Source: Zerene cesonia
Lineage: Eukaryota; Arthropoda; Insecta; Lepidoptera; Pieridae
Length of the DNA stretch: 64,000 nucleotides
Direction: 5' to 3'
Assembly: GCF_012273895.1 (NCBI RefSeq)
Contig: NC_052123.1
Location: forward strand, 2,666,001-2,730,000
Made by a program: the position numbers and the translations under genes. The notes beneath the pieces are model-generated. The model saw nothing but the letters and a program-made list of their open reading frames with translations. It was not told where the DNA came from and did no database searches. Position 1 is the first letter of the stretch. Each line of letters starts with the position of its first letter. This document shows positions 19,904-31,333 of the stretch, piece by piece.

Positions 19904-19921
19904 TTCGAGAATTTTCTAGAA
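19904..19921. promoter_or_regulatory. Perfect four-unit heat-shock element
   Basis: TTCGAGAATTTTCTAGAA is four alternating TTC/GAA pentamer cores with correct two-base spacing, the arrangement bound by HSF trimers. TATAAAAG lies just before it (19890-19897, plus strand). No gene start is established on either side, so function is inference. Confidence 0.45.
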
Positions 19922-19930
19922 ACGTCATTG

Positions 19931-20400
19931 GTATTCGCGGTGGCTATGTGTGATTCTTATTCGTGGAAAACATTTGGATTTTCATAATTAGTCGTCGACG
20001 ATTGGTTATAAGACACAGTATTCAACTTACCTTCATTGTAATTATTATATTGTTACCTTACGCACAATAATACAAGCGTATTATTTCGTATTAAAATTGT
20101 ATAAGTATGAAATAGTGTATATATTTCACGATATACTGTCTTGATATATTGTATAGTTTAGACGACTAGTGTCCATAGTTTTAAGTTCCTTTGTATATTA
20201 AAAACAAAAAAATCTGCAATGATTATACTATTAGGAATTAGGAATTTAAGTATCTTCAAATCACTTAAAAAGAAGGTTTTTCTTAAAATATATAATGATT
20301 TTCGAGTTGTAAATTGTTCAGAACGTACATTGTGAAATAAAAGGACTTCTCAACATTGTATAGTTGATAAACTTACTACAGGTACTACTAATTGAGATGG
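19931..20400. other. No supportable gene after the heat-shock element
   Basis: AT-rich. A minus-strand donor match CAATGAAG|GTAAGTTG lies at 20031/20030 but without exon-like sequence beside it. Confidence 0.3.
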
Positions 20401-20403
20401 TAA

Positions 20404-20596
20404 TTATATTTCCTTTTCTTCACCCATCCCAGTCCATTCCTTCTTTCCAGTCTTTAATCCTTTCCTTTTCCTTTATCCATAAAAGCGGGCAGCACATTCG
20501 TAGAGGCACTAACTTTGCGAATTTTCATGGGCGGTGGTGATCGCTTACCATCAGGCGAACCACCAGCTCAGTTGCCTGCTATGACATAAAAAATAT
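20404..20596 (+). mobile_element. Poly(A) retroposon family C, 3' half
   Basis: Pyrimidine tract (CACCCATCCCAGTCCATTCC), TTCATGGGCGGTGGTGATCG, CTTACCATCAGGCGAACCAC, CAGTTGCCTGCTATGACATA then A-rich end. 5'-truncated. Its intact sequence serves as the reference for the altered copy at 25085. Confidence 0.8.
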
Positions 20597-20889
20597 GAGA
20601 TTTTCTGTTGCGTAATCCATCTGTCTGTAGGCTTAAGTATAAAGTAGCAAATCTTAAATACATATTATATATTTGTAGTTCAATCTTACTATAACTGACG
20701 CCGTTTTGCGTACGTGGTACAGAATAGGAAGGAAAATAGAAAAATTACTTAATTCTTTCGTTTTTACAATCACGATATGAAATGAAGATTTATTCAACTC
20801 TGTATATTAAAATCTAGATATTTTGCCAAAAAGATACGATGATCAGTTTATTCTTTTTATCGTGTTGATTAAATATTTTTAAGTTATGT

Positions 20890-21045
20890 TATGCCGGGTA
20901 ACAGAGCTGGTCGTTCACCTGATAGTTAGTGATCACCACCACCCATGAGCATTTGCAATGCACTGTCCTTTAAGGGGAAGGAATAAGGAAATTGACGACA
21001 GGAAAGAAGTAATAGACTAGGAAAGGTGAGGAAAAGTAAACGTGC
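20890..21045 (-). mobile_element. Poly(A) retroposon family C, partial
   Basis: GAGCTGGTCGTTCACCTGAT, GATCACCACCACCCATGAGC, then GAAAGGTGAGGAAAAGTAAA. This is the inverse of the family 3' half, diverged. Confidence 0.75.
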
Positions 21046-21094
21046 CTAATGTTTCTTATTATTATCATGAAAGGTAATGGTAGCGGACGTATAT

Positions 21095-21230
21095 TAACCA
21101 GCTCCCGTGACCCCTTCATGAAAGCGGCTCGTCGGAAACAGTTTTAGTCGGTAAGAATCCGACATAATCCACGGCTCCTTTTTCCCGGGGGCCGTGGGTA
21201 TCTGTGTAAGATTTCCCCACTATAAAAAAA
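21095..21230 (+). mobile_element. Retroposon tail with two stem-loops and A-rich end
   Basis: GTCGG-TAAGAAT-CCGAC (21147-21163) is followed by CCACGGC (21169-21175) pairing with GCCGTGG (21191-21197), then GTGTAAGATTTCCCCAC and an A-run. Two hairpins before an A-rich end fit the 3' region of a LINE-type retroposon. Single copy in this window; parent not identified. Confidence 0.55.
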
Positions 21231-21234
21231 ATGA

Positions 21235-22435
21235 GAAGATAATAATATGTCATTCTACTAAAATTACACATAGAATTACATTACATATTTGAATTTGTTT
21301 CAGTATCATGAGTGTAACTGCGAATTCAAGATGCATATGGTTCAAATCATTTTCATCCCAAGAAGTATCAGAAAAAGCCTCTCAATTCTGTGACGTAATA
21401 AAATACACCAAAATTAAATATCGTAACGGTGACAATGTCTACATCGACCACAAAAATCCGACCATTCGTATCGATATGTAACTCGATAGTGTTGTATCTA
21501 GTCGATATGTAGTCAATTGGAAAGAATATCGTACCTATATCTGTGTTGAAATAGATGCTTTACTTGCGGTCATCGATAGTGATGGGACGATGGGTTTATA
21601 CATTTTTTATTCACATTAAAATAGTTGATTAGGGTTTAGATGTTTTTTAGTTTTAAAATAACAAGACATAAACCATGATCAGTTGGTAAGGACTTTTGTA
21701 GTAAATAAAGGGAGTCAAAACTGGTGATTCACACTTGTTATTAGGATGATTGGAAAGCTTATTAGCATCGTGTCATCACTGTATTCATCCACGATAATAG
21801 GAAAAGGAACAGATTATCAAATATAGAGTTGCCAGCTGTGCGGATAGTGTTAACTTCATAGATAAATTGTCTAGAAATATTATATTGCTCTTCACATATA
21901 TATGTTTTTATAATAAAAAAATAATCCGTTAAACACTTTAAAAGTTTTTAATTTAATGCATGTAATTGTGACTAACACATGCAATTATTTTGCACAGTTG
22001 TGTTATGGAATTTGAATTCAATATGAAAACAGACTTGTTTTATGTGTTGTATTGACTATTTTTTTGTTATTTAATTTTAAATATAATATTCAAATAAATT
22101 GATAATTCGTTTTATTTTGATACTAAGTAATTGTCCTTATTATTAGGTATTATACGCAAATGCAAATAAAAACAGGTTCTATCGTATTTATCGACATCGA
22201 TTGGAACATCACTAGTCGTTACAAAGATCCCTCACCCAACCACTTTAGCATTTGAATACACAGTGGTGTTCATATCCCTTTATTAATGGTAAATATCTCT
22301 CATTTTTACACTTCTCAGTATCGTGAAAATTAAAAATATGTTGTCCCAACATATGTCCTACTAGCGTTCCTATGGGGTCAGAAGTTTTTATTTAGAAATG
22401 TATTCAACTTATTAATAACCTGTAGGTGTTCTTTG
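21235..22435. other. No supportable feature
   Basis: AT-rich. ATCGATAG-type tetramers recur near 21460-21590 but without a clear unit. No gene. Confidence 0.35.
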
Positions 22436-22439
22436 TACA

Positions 22440-22545
22440 GTCTGAATACATGTGGGAACTGGAGGCCCATATCCTTTTCCTCACCCTTTCAGGTCCATCC
22501 ATGCGCATCGATCCATCAATCCATCGTTTCCTTATCCTGTCCCCC
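22440..22545 (+). mobile_element. Poly(A) retroposon family C, middle fragment
   Basis: GGAACTGGAGGCCCATATCC TTTTCCTCACCC matches the family middle. The sequence then drifts into ATCGATCC/ATCAATCC repeats and the 3' half is absent. Frames on both strands here are not genes. Confidence 0.55.
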
Positions 22546-22607
22546 ACAATAACTCCACCAATAACAACAACTACTCCAAATACTAAAACAAAAATATATT
22601 TCATTAT

Positions 22608-22705
22608 AGCCCGCGGCTCCGCTTGCTTAGTCAATGGAAAATATATTATGAGAGACAGTTCCGGGATTTTAGAGTAGATCCCGTTCCCGGATCTCGGCTT
22701 TTGTA
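22608..22705 (-). mobile_element. Helitron-like 3'-end fragment
   Basis: AGCCCGCGGCTCCGCTTGCT TAGTCAATGG is the inverted hairpin end seen in HL-A3/B elements, followed by a diverged body. Confidence 0.45.
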
Positions 22706-24864
22706 ATAAAAATATGTATCACAAACTATCTTTGCACCAAGCACCAAGTTTCTTTGAAGCCGTTACAGTGGTACACGCGCGAAGAGACAGATAAACAGCG
22801 TTACTTTCGAATTTATTTCATAGTATGGATGTTCAAACCTATATAATAAGCCTTTCAATTTTAGTTCAATAGCTGAAGTCCATTGTCCATTGAACCAAAA
22901 AATATCACATCCATTACTTACGCACTGACTCTAATGATCTGGACCACGGTTGGAAATTGCAGTTGGCTACAAAATCCATACATAAACACGTACTATACCC
23001 TCCCAAATTTAACGGCGATAGGTTATAATTACGCGCCGAAAAAGTGTACGCGATAATAATCTGTAGAGCGTCCACACAACGGCCAGGATGCTGTGAATAG
23101 TTTTCGGTTATTTTCATACACGTTCCGCGGGCTGTATTGGGCTATTATGTTTGGATCTCGTATCTATTTCCGATTGGACGTATTGCTCTTCCATACATGT
23201 GAAGCCCGAGTTGTGGCGATATGTTTATTGTTTAGAAAGTTTATGGTAACATTTTAAAATATATTCGGTTTTACGTGCGTTAGATAAGGCTATTTGATTT
23301 GTCTGGATAAATACAGGTTTGTATTGTGTAGGTATTATCTGCGATTTTCATTTAGAATTTGCATACAAAAACTGATGATTGTATGTTTGTATTGTTTATA
23401 AATAAAATGCTACTGTGTTCCGTTCGGAGAATGTTGGAGCCAGAGTCCGGTCGCCGTCCTTTCTCTATTCTTTCTTTCAGAAAATTTTGTGTGTGTGTGT
23501 GTGTATTAAAATAAGTGTTTTTTTTTTTCTTTCTAGAGTCTATTGCACAACATATATTGTCTCTTAGAAAGGGTCACTTCGTTCAACTTGATAAGTGGAT
23601 ATATTTGTTACTCAAAATGCCCTAAACTATTATTAATAGATTTTAAAAACAATCTGCATCTCAGATACTTTATTAACATATGACTTAAAGAAATATAAAC
23701 TTATGCTTGTATTTTATCCGCAGTTGAAAGCGATGTACTCTTAGTGTCATTAACGAAAACTCATCACTGAAATAATTTTGATAAAATTTGCATACACTGT
23801 ATTTTGCGAAGGAAACAAAACTTGATGTAATAACAGAAAATTCTTTAGAGATAGTAAATTGAATGTTAAAAAAGTTAAAAATTAAATAATCCACACGAGC
23901 GACGTCGCGGGCGTGAATAAGTAGATTCTCTAGTTATATATTGTATCAAATGCCCTTTTAGTTAAGGTTATTTCACAAACAAGACTATTTCTAAACTAGC
24001 TATTTTAGGGCATCATTGTGGCTATAGACTTCTATTTATAATATATTAACTTATTCTAAGCATTTCTTTGGAATCTTGAATTCATCGAAATAAGAGACGA
24101 ACAATTTAATTATTTATTCAAATACATAACAGGCCATCGGTTATAACGTTTCTAAAGAATTCTTGTCATCTTTCAAAAACGATTTAATTCTTTTTAATAC
24201 GAATATTACATATCTAAAGTATTAAAATATACCTTTAATATAACATGATTCAATCCTTGGTTATGAAGAGGCTGCCATTGCTTTGAGCTGTCAAAAACCA
24301 GTTCTAGTAGCAACAGATATTAAATATTACACGTCATATTTTATCTATACAAATCTGCACAAAGTTTGGCGGGAAACCAATAAATGATCTAATCTCACCC
24401 TTATCCCATTGCATTAAAGTTCTATATATATGTTATGGATCACAATTTTAAGATTGTATCGACTTTGTTTTCGGGAACACGGCAGATATAAGAACTTTTT
24501 GTATCAATTATTAGCCTCATTAATGATTAGATTAATGATATCGAAGTGGACTTTGAAGTAATTCTATAAAATGCTTTCAAATGTGTTTTGTGAGATGTTA
24601 TTAAATTGTAATCGTAATAATTAAAAATAATGGACAAAAAGCGCGTCTTTATCTAAGGCTTTGATAAGATTGATGGAATTTTTAATTAATTATTTTGGGT
24701 CATAGAACGAGAATTTAATTATGTGATGCAATCGATTTTTTTTAAGTTGTTTTTTTATATGAGTTGTAAAATAAATTAATGTAATTTTAATTACAGCGAT
24801 ATCAGGTTTAGCTGTTTTTTCTTTACATTATATTAACAATCGATATTATCTGTATCTAACTAAA
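22706..24864. other. No confident feature; GC-richer patch at 22910-23130
   Basis: On the minus strand 22914-23117 holds a 67-codon frame (starts MKITENYSQHPGRCVDALQI) with no recognised domain. The rest is AT-rich. A (GT)8 run lies at 23489-23504. 23405-23480 is somewhat GC-rich and ends TCTTTCTTTCAG, an acceptor-like sequence with no exon evidence. Confidence 0.25.
23489..23504. repeat. (GT)8 microsatellite
   Basis: Eight uninterrupted GT units, followed shortly by a T-run. Confidence 0.9.
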
Positions 24865-25058
24865 CTAGCAGTTCCCCCGTCTTCACCCGTGGTACACGTA
24901 CATAATATACCCTAGATCACTCAGGGATTAAGTACTGTATCCAACGGTGAAATCATTTATCCGGTATATTATGTATTATAACGCTGTAAATATAAAGTAT
25001 AACCGGTGTAACAGTTCTTGGGGTTAGCGCGTTCAAACAGACAAATACACAGCTTTAC
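24865..25058 (-). mobile_element. Helitron-like element, type HL-F, diverged
   Basis: A|CTAGCAGTTCCCCCGTCTTC ACCCGTGGTACACG, then 'CGTTCAAACAGACAAATACA CAGCTTTACA' near the TC end. The order matches other HL-F copies with several small changes. Confidence 0.6.
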
Positions 25059-25084
25059 ACCTACTATTACTTTTATTCTTATTA

Positions 25085-25288
25085 ACAGACGAGGCCGGAG
25101 GCCGTTTCCTTTTCCCACCCTTCCCAATTTACTCCTCCATTCCGGTCGTCAATCTTTTCCTTATCTATTACTTCCAAAGCAGCAGCGCATTCGCATAGGT
25201 ACTGCATCTGTGAATTTTCATGGGTGGTGGTGATCACTTACCATCAGCCATGAAAATTCATCAGCTCAGTTGCCCGCTCTGACATAAA
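25085..25288 (+). mobile_element. Poly(A) retroposon family C with a rearranged 3' block
   Basis: AGACGAGGCCGGAGGCCGTT, pyrimidine tract, AATTTTCATGGGTGGTGGTG, CTTACCATCAG. Where other copies read GCGAACCACCAGCTCAG, this one has CCATGAAAATTCATCAGCTC, an inverted copy of 25211-25223. It ends TTGCCCGCTCTGACATAAAA. Confidence 0.75.
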
Positions 25289-25608
25289 ATCTCACCCAAA
25301 CCAATTCATCACACGACCGTACAATTCTTAATTTAGTGTGATTACCGTTTACGACATTTTATCACCAACATCTGCGGAACAAATAAAAAATCCCAAGCCA
25401 ATAAGTTTACAGTGAAATTTCTCATAACGCGATGGGTTTTATAAGCGAGATGCGGATCCCCTAAAAGTGCGGAAATTGTAGTGAAACCGTAAAAGAGATC
25501 ATAAAAGCAGGTCATCTGTTGGAGTGAAATATGAGGAAAATTCGTGGCAGCTTATACGGTACACTTTTCGTTATTAAATTCACCACTTTGTCCACATTTT
25601 ATTAAGAA

Positions 25609-25808
25609 CTAGCTGCGCCCCGCGGTTTCATCCGCGTAAGTCCGTATCCCGTAGGAATATCGGGATAAAAAGTTGCCTGTATGATATTCCAGTTGTACAG
25701 CTATCTACGCACCAAATTTCATTGCAATCGGTTCAGTAGTTTTTGCGTGAAAGAGCAACAAACACACACACATCCTTATAAACTTTTGCATTTATAATAT
25801 TAGTAGGA
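25609..25808 (-). mobile_element. Helitron-like element, type HL-A, full length
   Basis: A|CTAGCTGCGCCCCGCGGTTT to TTTATAATATTAGTAGGA|T. One of the best-preserved copies; 200 bp. Confidence 0.9.
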
Positions 25809-26439
25809 TGCGCGTGCTTTTGTGTATTTTATATGGTTCTAATTTAAAAATGTGAAGTGAATGATTTCAGTTGTTATTGTCTTTATAGGATCTTGTCCCG
25901 GGTAAACCTCAGATAACGGAAAGATCATTTCTTTTAGAAATTGAATGACAGCTTGATCTAAAGCCTATGTCACAGGGCTTAGGTACCATGAGTGAAGCCG
26001 TAGCTACCACGTAGTACTATTAACAGGAGACTTAATAAATAGTAAATAAACTAAAAATCTGCTTAACCGATTTAAAAATTCCTTCACCATTTGAAAGATA
26101 AATCTTTACCACTTAAGATGCGCTATTTTATATCATCATCATCCCAGAGCATGGAAGTTAAAAAAATGTGTTATCTCTTTCATATTATCGTTTCGTAATA
26201 TATGCGAATATAGGACGTCCAAAATCTCTCTTTGTCATCTCGAAATCCGAACCAAATCAATACATCAGACACCTGCCTCATTCTACGTTAATATTATAGA
26301 TCTAGTATAGTTTATGTATTTTATTGCATGAGTATATATTTTTATATGGTATTTATGTAAAACATGTGTATTTTTTTTTTCTCATATTCTGATATATTTT
26401 TTTGGTTTTTTGCACTAACCCTAAAACCTCTTGCATTTC
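25809..26439. other. No supportable feature
   Basis: AT-rich, no credible frame or recognised repeat. Confidence 0.4.
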
Positions 26440-26582
26440 CTTTCCTACCAGGTTGCCTGGCAGAGATTGCTGTCTAGCAATAAGGCCGCCTTTTGTACAA
26501 AATATCATTGTGCCCTATTATATTTTGTACGAACTTTTCTTTCTGTTTTGTACAATAAAGTATTATAAATAAATAAATAAAT
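26440..26582 (+). mobile_element. LINE-type tail (G-tail), well preserved
   Basis: GGTTGCCTGGCAGAGATTGC, stem-loop ATTGCT-GTCT-AGCAAT (26466-26481), AAGGCCGCCTTTTGTAC, then TTTTGTACAATAAAGTATTA and an (AAAT)n end. AATAAA signal-like and tandem AAAT ends are typical of LINE 3' ends. Confidence 0.8.
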
Positions 26583-26829
26583 ATAGATAAGATTATTGGA
26601 TACTTTGAGAGAGTATCTTTTATTAAAAAAAATAAGATGTAATATGATGTACTTATGCAAAAATGTATTTGAATTAATTCGAATTAGTTGTAACAGTCGC
26701 TAGAGCGAAGAGATGTATTAAGTTATGACAGAAACTTCTGACGTCTTCGTCAGCTTTACAAGACTTAGACAAGTTACTTGTTTATAACTTACCGAATGCG
26801 ACGTTTATCTTGAACAATTAAAAGGTATA

Positions 26830-27010
26830 TTGAATGTAGATAATTAACAAAAATAATCTTAGTTAGAAATTAAAAACTTTTTGTCAAGGGGAGACACGTG
26901 TCTCCCCGTGACCACGCTCGCTGTAAAGTGTTCGAAACGTCGGGTTAATAATATAATGAATAAATCGCTTTTAAAATCCGTTAAAATCAAACACAAGATA
27001 ATCTAAGTTA
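26830..27010 (+). repeat. Family H repeat with a 20-bp palindrome
   Basis: Contains GGGGAGACACGTGTCTCCCC (26888-26907), then GTGACCACGCTCGCTGTAAA and TTCGAAACGTCGGGTTAATA. The second block recurs inverted at 59503-59523 and the third part at 893-965. Class unknown. Confidence 0.55.
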
Positions 27011-27599
27011 TTTAGGCTGTAGTCCGGTAAAATTTTGAATAAAAACTTTCCCCTTTCTCACATCTGAAATTACAGGAAAATCCGTTCAGTACTTTAATTT
27101 GCTGTGTCTCGTATTAATTTATTGCGTCATTTTGCATCCGTGCGTCGGAACAACTTAGGATCTGGTTGAAAACCAGCGCCAGGCCAACGTCTGGCACAAG
27201 CTGAATTAGATCCTTTTTGGCGCAACTGTGGGACACGTCATTATTTCATTTTTTGCTATTATTTTTTTATTCATCTGTGTTTCTTCATCTCTAAATAAAT
27301 GATTTTTCTTTCTTCCTTATTTTCAGAGTGAAAAATATCCAAACAAACAAACTTTCACATTTAGCGTGATGTGAATATTGTAATCCCATAAAAAAACAAT
27401 ACAACAAAAACTAAGTCTCGTAAACAGTTCTTCTACCGTAAATGTTGTTATATTTTTGTGATATTTGTTTAGTCTCATTGTCGAGTCAATTTATTTAAAA
27501 CATTGTTAATTTTAAGTTTCAATTTATTAAACATCTTTTAATTGCGTAGTTGTTAACATAAATTCGAATTGACAATAGTGAAACCATTTATGCTATCCT
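27011..27599. other. No supportable feature
   Basis: Slightly GC-richer at 27140-27240 (CCAGGCCAACGTCTGGCACA forms a small CCAG..CTGG hairpin). No gene recognised. Confidence 0.3.
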
Positions 27600-27812
27600 T
27601 GCTCTATTAATTTCTTATCTATATAATTGTTCACTTTCTTGTATGTATTTATACACTTCCTACCTTTTCAAAATTTATATTTCCTGTATCCAAAGGTTGC
27701 CTGGAAGAAATCGCTTCAAAGCGATAAGGCCGCCAAATTGTACAGTAGATATTGTTTATTGGTTTTTGTTAACTGTATGTGTATTGTACAATAAAGTGTA
27801 AATAAATAAAAC
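27600..27812 (+). mobile_element. LINE-type tail (G-tail)
   Basis: GGTTGCCTGGAAGAAATCGC, stem-loop ATCGCTT-CA-AAGCGAT (27710-27725), AAGGCCGCC, TATTGTACAATAAAGTGTAA and an (AAAT)n end. The 5' boundary is uncertain. Confidence 0.75.
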
Positions 27813-28577
27813 CAGTTTAATCCGTTATAAACGTTACATCTCGCTTCGGATCTCATGAACAATTTTGTATATTTAAAATTTTACTGTACATAAGTACAAT
27901 TATGACGATATATATTCTATCAATTAAATGAAATAATATATCAAGCTAACAATGTATAATTATAAAAAACTCCCATGCCATATTCTAGTATGGTAAATAT
28001 AATAATTCGTGACATATAAGGCTGTATATCTGTTGTGCCATTGATTGGGGAGTACTGAACCGAATTCGATGCAAGCTTCCGTTTCGGTTGTAGTTGGTTA
28101 GTATGGAGATGGCTTTTTATCGACTTCAAAAATATTTGGTTGTTACTAGAACTTTCGACTGCTTGAACCTTGATTTTGATGATTGTTTTTTTATTTGGAA
28201 GCTTTTATTTAGAAGGAAGAAATCTTCCGTGTTCTATATAAATTTGGTCTAGTTCGGACCATTCACAGTTTAGTATTACTTTTTATTATACATCAGTCAT
28301 TATTCTTTGACGGTTTATTTGATATCTATGAGACGAAAGGAGTTATTATGTATTATAATTGGTTTATCTTTATGAATTACTAATGTAACAATTTATAATA
28401 TTATAAAGCTCAACGATAACTCAGTGGATATAGTATAATTTGTGCTTACAAGGCAATGTAGGCGCCATTTTTATTAGTGATATGATAATTGATATGTCAT
28501 TGATAAACATTCATCATGTTATCCGATAGATTAAAATAAATATCTATTATTGTTTATTTTTTTAACACTTATATATA
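27813..28577. other. No supportable feature
   Basis: AT-rich. The 62-codon minus frame at 27941-28129 has no supporting feature. Confidence 0.4.
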
Positions 28578-28690
28578 CTATTGTCCGCGGCTTCTTACCC
28601 GTTAAACTCAGAGTAGTTGAATAGATGTTATTGTACATACAAACCTTCCTCTTGAATCTTGAAATTATAGCTTTTTAATAGCGTAGAGAA
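28578..28690 (-). mobile_element. Helitron-like element, type HL-B, shortened
   Basis: TTGTCCGCGGCTTCTTACCC GTT, GAGTAGTTGAATAGATGTTA, AAACCTTCCTCTTGAATC, then only a short piece of the GCGTAG block. The TC-end half is missing. Confidence 0.6.
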
Positions 28691-28705
28691 AATAAATCCT
28701 TTTAA

Positions 28706-28898
28706 TCCTACTAATATTATAAATACGAAGGTTTGTAAGGATATGTGTGTTTGTTACTCTTTCACACAAAAACTACTGAAACGATTGCAATGAAATTTGG
28801 TACTTAGACAGCTGGACAACTGGAATAACATATAGGCATTTTTATCCCGATATTCCTACGGGACACGGACTTACGCGGGTGAAACCGCGGGGCGCTAG
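28706..28898 (+). mobile_element. Helitron-like element, type HL-A, full length
   Basis: A|TCCTACTAATATTATAAATA through CTACTGAAACGATTGCAATG to GGGTGAAACCGCGGGGCGCTAG. The last bases are slightly altered (GCGCTAG instead of GCGCAGCTAG). Confidence 0.85.
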
Positions 28899-29293
28899 CT
28901 GTAAATAATTTTATACCCTCATACAGAATAAGGAACAAGATTTAACTAAAACAAGACCATACGAAGCCCTCTCCAAACTAACCCAACGAAAGCCAGCGGC
29001 GATACAAAAGACGTCAGGATCTCGCGGTATATTTATTATTACTAGTTATCTTAATAATACACACAACGTTCTTTACTCTCGATGTTATTAAAGTTATGTT
29101 GTAACTTGTAACGAACTGGAGAAAATACGGCGTTATGAGTAGATTATATTTAAAGTAAGGACCTTTAATTAAACGACTGAGATCGATTCAGTTTATTGCT
29201 ATGGGCCGATTTTTCGATCTTTGTTAAAGTGTTTACACGACAATAATAGTGACAATTGGAACACATTTTTGTAATGGCTTTTTAATACGTTTA
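28899..29293. other. No supportable feature
   Basis: AT-rich, no recognised repeat or frame. Confidence 0.4.
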
Positions 29294-29447
29294 TCTATAT
29301 ATATGAATCCCTATTTCCCTCGACCATGCCATTACTCGTGTACGGATGGACCGATTTAAAAAATTCTTTCAGTATTATAAAACTTCAAATTCACTGAGTG
29401 ATATAGGCTATATATGTACCACGGGTAAAGCCGGGGCGAACAGCTAG
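29294..29447 (+). mobile_element. Helitron-like element, type HL-F
   Basis: TCTATATATATGAATCCC, then TGGACCGATTTAAAAAATTC, AGTGATATAGGCTATATATG and ACGGGTAAAGCCGGGGCGAA CAGCTAG, followed by T. Typical HL-F 3' half; the 5' part deviates. Confidence 0.7.
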
Positions 29448-30895
29448 TAAATAATACATAATATTATAACTAGGAAATAATATATTATCATTTTATCTAA
29501 ATGTTTGTTTGTTAGAACGGGCTTAGAACGGGCTGCTCAGGAAGCATTGGTTTGAATAGATTTTAGTGTGTTGAATAGTTCATTTTTTATCATGTACATG
29601 AGTGAAACTGCGGCATACAACTAACCAATGAGAAATTATATCATTTTGCTTAATGAATTTCACACTTACTTCACTTATTTTCTTTAACAGGCAAGTCCAT
29701 GTCCAACCATTATATAAGCCAAGTCATCAAACCACGATATCTCTGTACAAAGCTTATCTTAAACACATAAGAATTGTTTGAAAATATATATTCAGTCCGT
29801 AACAAAAAGTGGGTCGAAAAAATACATGGAGCGGCATCATGAATTTACATATAGTTGTGCAAAGTATGACAGCTCCACGGTTTTATGTTCTGCTTATTGG
29901 CATAAGAATGGGCCCACAATGACAGCTTTGTAGGCTTAAGTGTTTGTAGTCCACTAATAACTGGAGTTGACATGATAAAGGGGCCAATATGGCTGGTGAA
30001 ATGGAATTGTCATAGATAATGCTTTTATTATAGAGGTTAAAAATAATAATTATAGAATATTGAAATTTTAAGATGTTTTTTTAAATAATCTAAATTGTGA
30101 TGTTTCAAACAATTTATATAAAGTAATATATAAATAAAATATAATTTTATTTGTCTCACACAACAGTATTAGGTGGAAACGTTTTAGTATATAGATATAT
30201 ATACTAGGTATATAGAATATCTAGTAATATATAATGTAACGATAAAAGAGATTGATCCTGAAACAAAAGGGATCTTAGTGTGATGGTCAACGCTATAATT
30301 TTTACATCATGTAATATTTTTGGTAAAATCTATGTTTTTTTGCTTTCATTGATTTGATTGCATTTTTTAGTTGTTATTCAATCAACAATATTATTAAAAC
30401 CCTACATAAATCGCTTCATCATTCAGGAACTTCTACCACACAAATACAAACATACATTATACATACACAGGGTTAAAAATCTCTTCTATAAACCCAATAT
30501 TAATTTGTATACAACACAGAATACAATGACACACATGAATAAAACATGCTGAGAAAACACGACCTTGTTTATTTGCTATAACTGCAAGCAGAAGGTAAAT
30601 AATTATTTGGTAAACGAATCACGTATCTAAGGGAAAACACAACAATACTCCCTCACATATTTTAAGGTTATTAGCCGGGGCGTGGAGGGAAATAGAAATT
30701 ATTTCGGCCATTTTCTTTATAAGGCTATAATTTGTGTCTTCCAGCCAGATGAGATAGAATTTTGTAGAAAGATACGGTTTTTACTGTACAGTGTGTATGT
30801 TATTTGAAAGAGTTGCTTGTCTTTGTGTAAGTAGAAATTACTGGTATGTATATTTATTCAATAAAACATATTATGAAACAAGATTTCTATGTAAG
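29448..30895. other. No supportable feature
   Basis: AT-rich. Frames at 30358-30552 and 30791-30976 are short; the second overlaps the family C head that follows. Confidence 0.4.
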
Positions 30896-31055
30896 TGTAA
30901 GCCGAGGATGCTTCGGCACGAATTGGGCCAGCTCGCACCGGGGAAGTACCACACCCCCCAGACCCGCGTGAAATAGCAGCATACTATTGTGTTTCGTACG
31001 GTGAGTGAAGGAGCCGGAGGCCTGTTTCCTTTACCTCACCCTTCCAAGTCCGATT
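30896..31055 (+). mobile_element. Poly(A) retroposon family C, 5' half only
   Basis: GATGCTTCGGCACGAATTGG GCCAGCTCGCACCGGGGAAG, GTTTCGTACGGTGAGTG, GCCGGAGGCC, start of the pyrimidine tract, then loss of homology near AAGTCCG. The 3' half and poly(A) are missing, which is unusual for retroposition. Confidence 0.75.
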
Positions 31056-31333
31056 TTAGAATAATAAAATTGTTAAGAAATTAAAATGCATAATTATCTG
31101 TGGCAAAGTTCTGGTATTGAGTTAAAAACTTATCAAAAAACCACAACCTTCCCATGTCAATGATCTCAGAGTAACCCGGTAAACATTTGATTATCTTGTT
31201 TGTCCCGGATGTGAACGTTACGTTTACAAGTTTTTTTCAACCATTAGACAGTGTTTTACTTAAAAATACAATATAATACTGTATTTCCAATGACTTCTCC
31301 CTCTAAAACATATAAGTTTTTGAATATTTATAT

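Noticed and set aside
20025..20038. Minus-strand exon ending CAATGAAG|GTAAGTTG
   Set aside because: A perfect donor is expected about twice by chance in this window, and the adjacent sequence shows no composition or frame of an exon.
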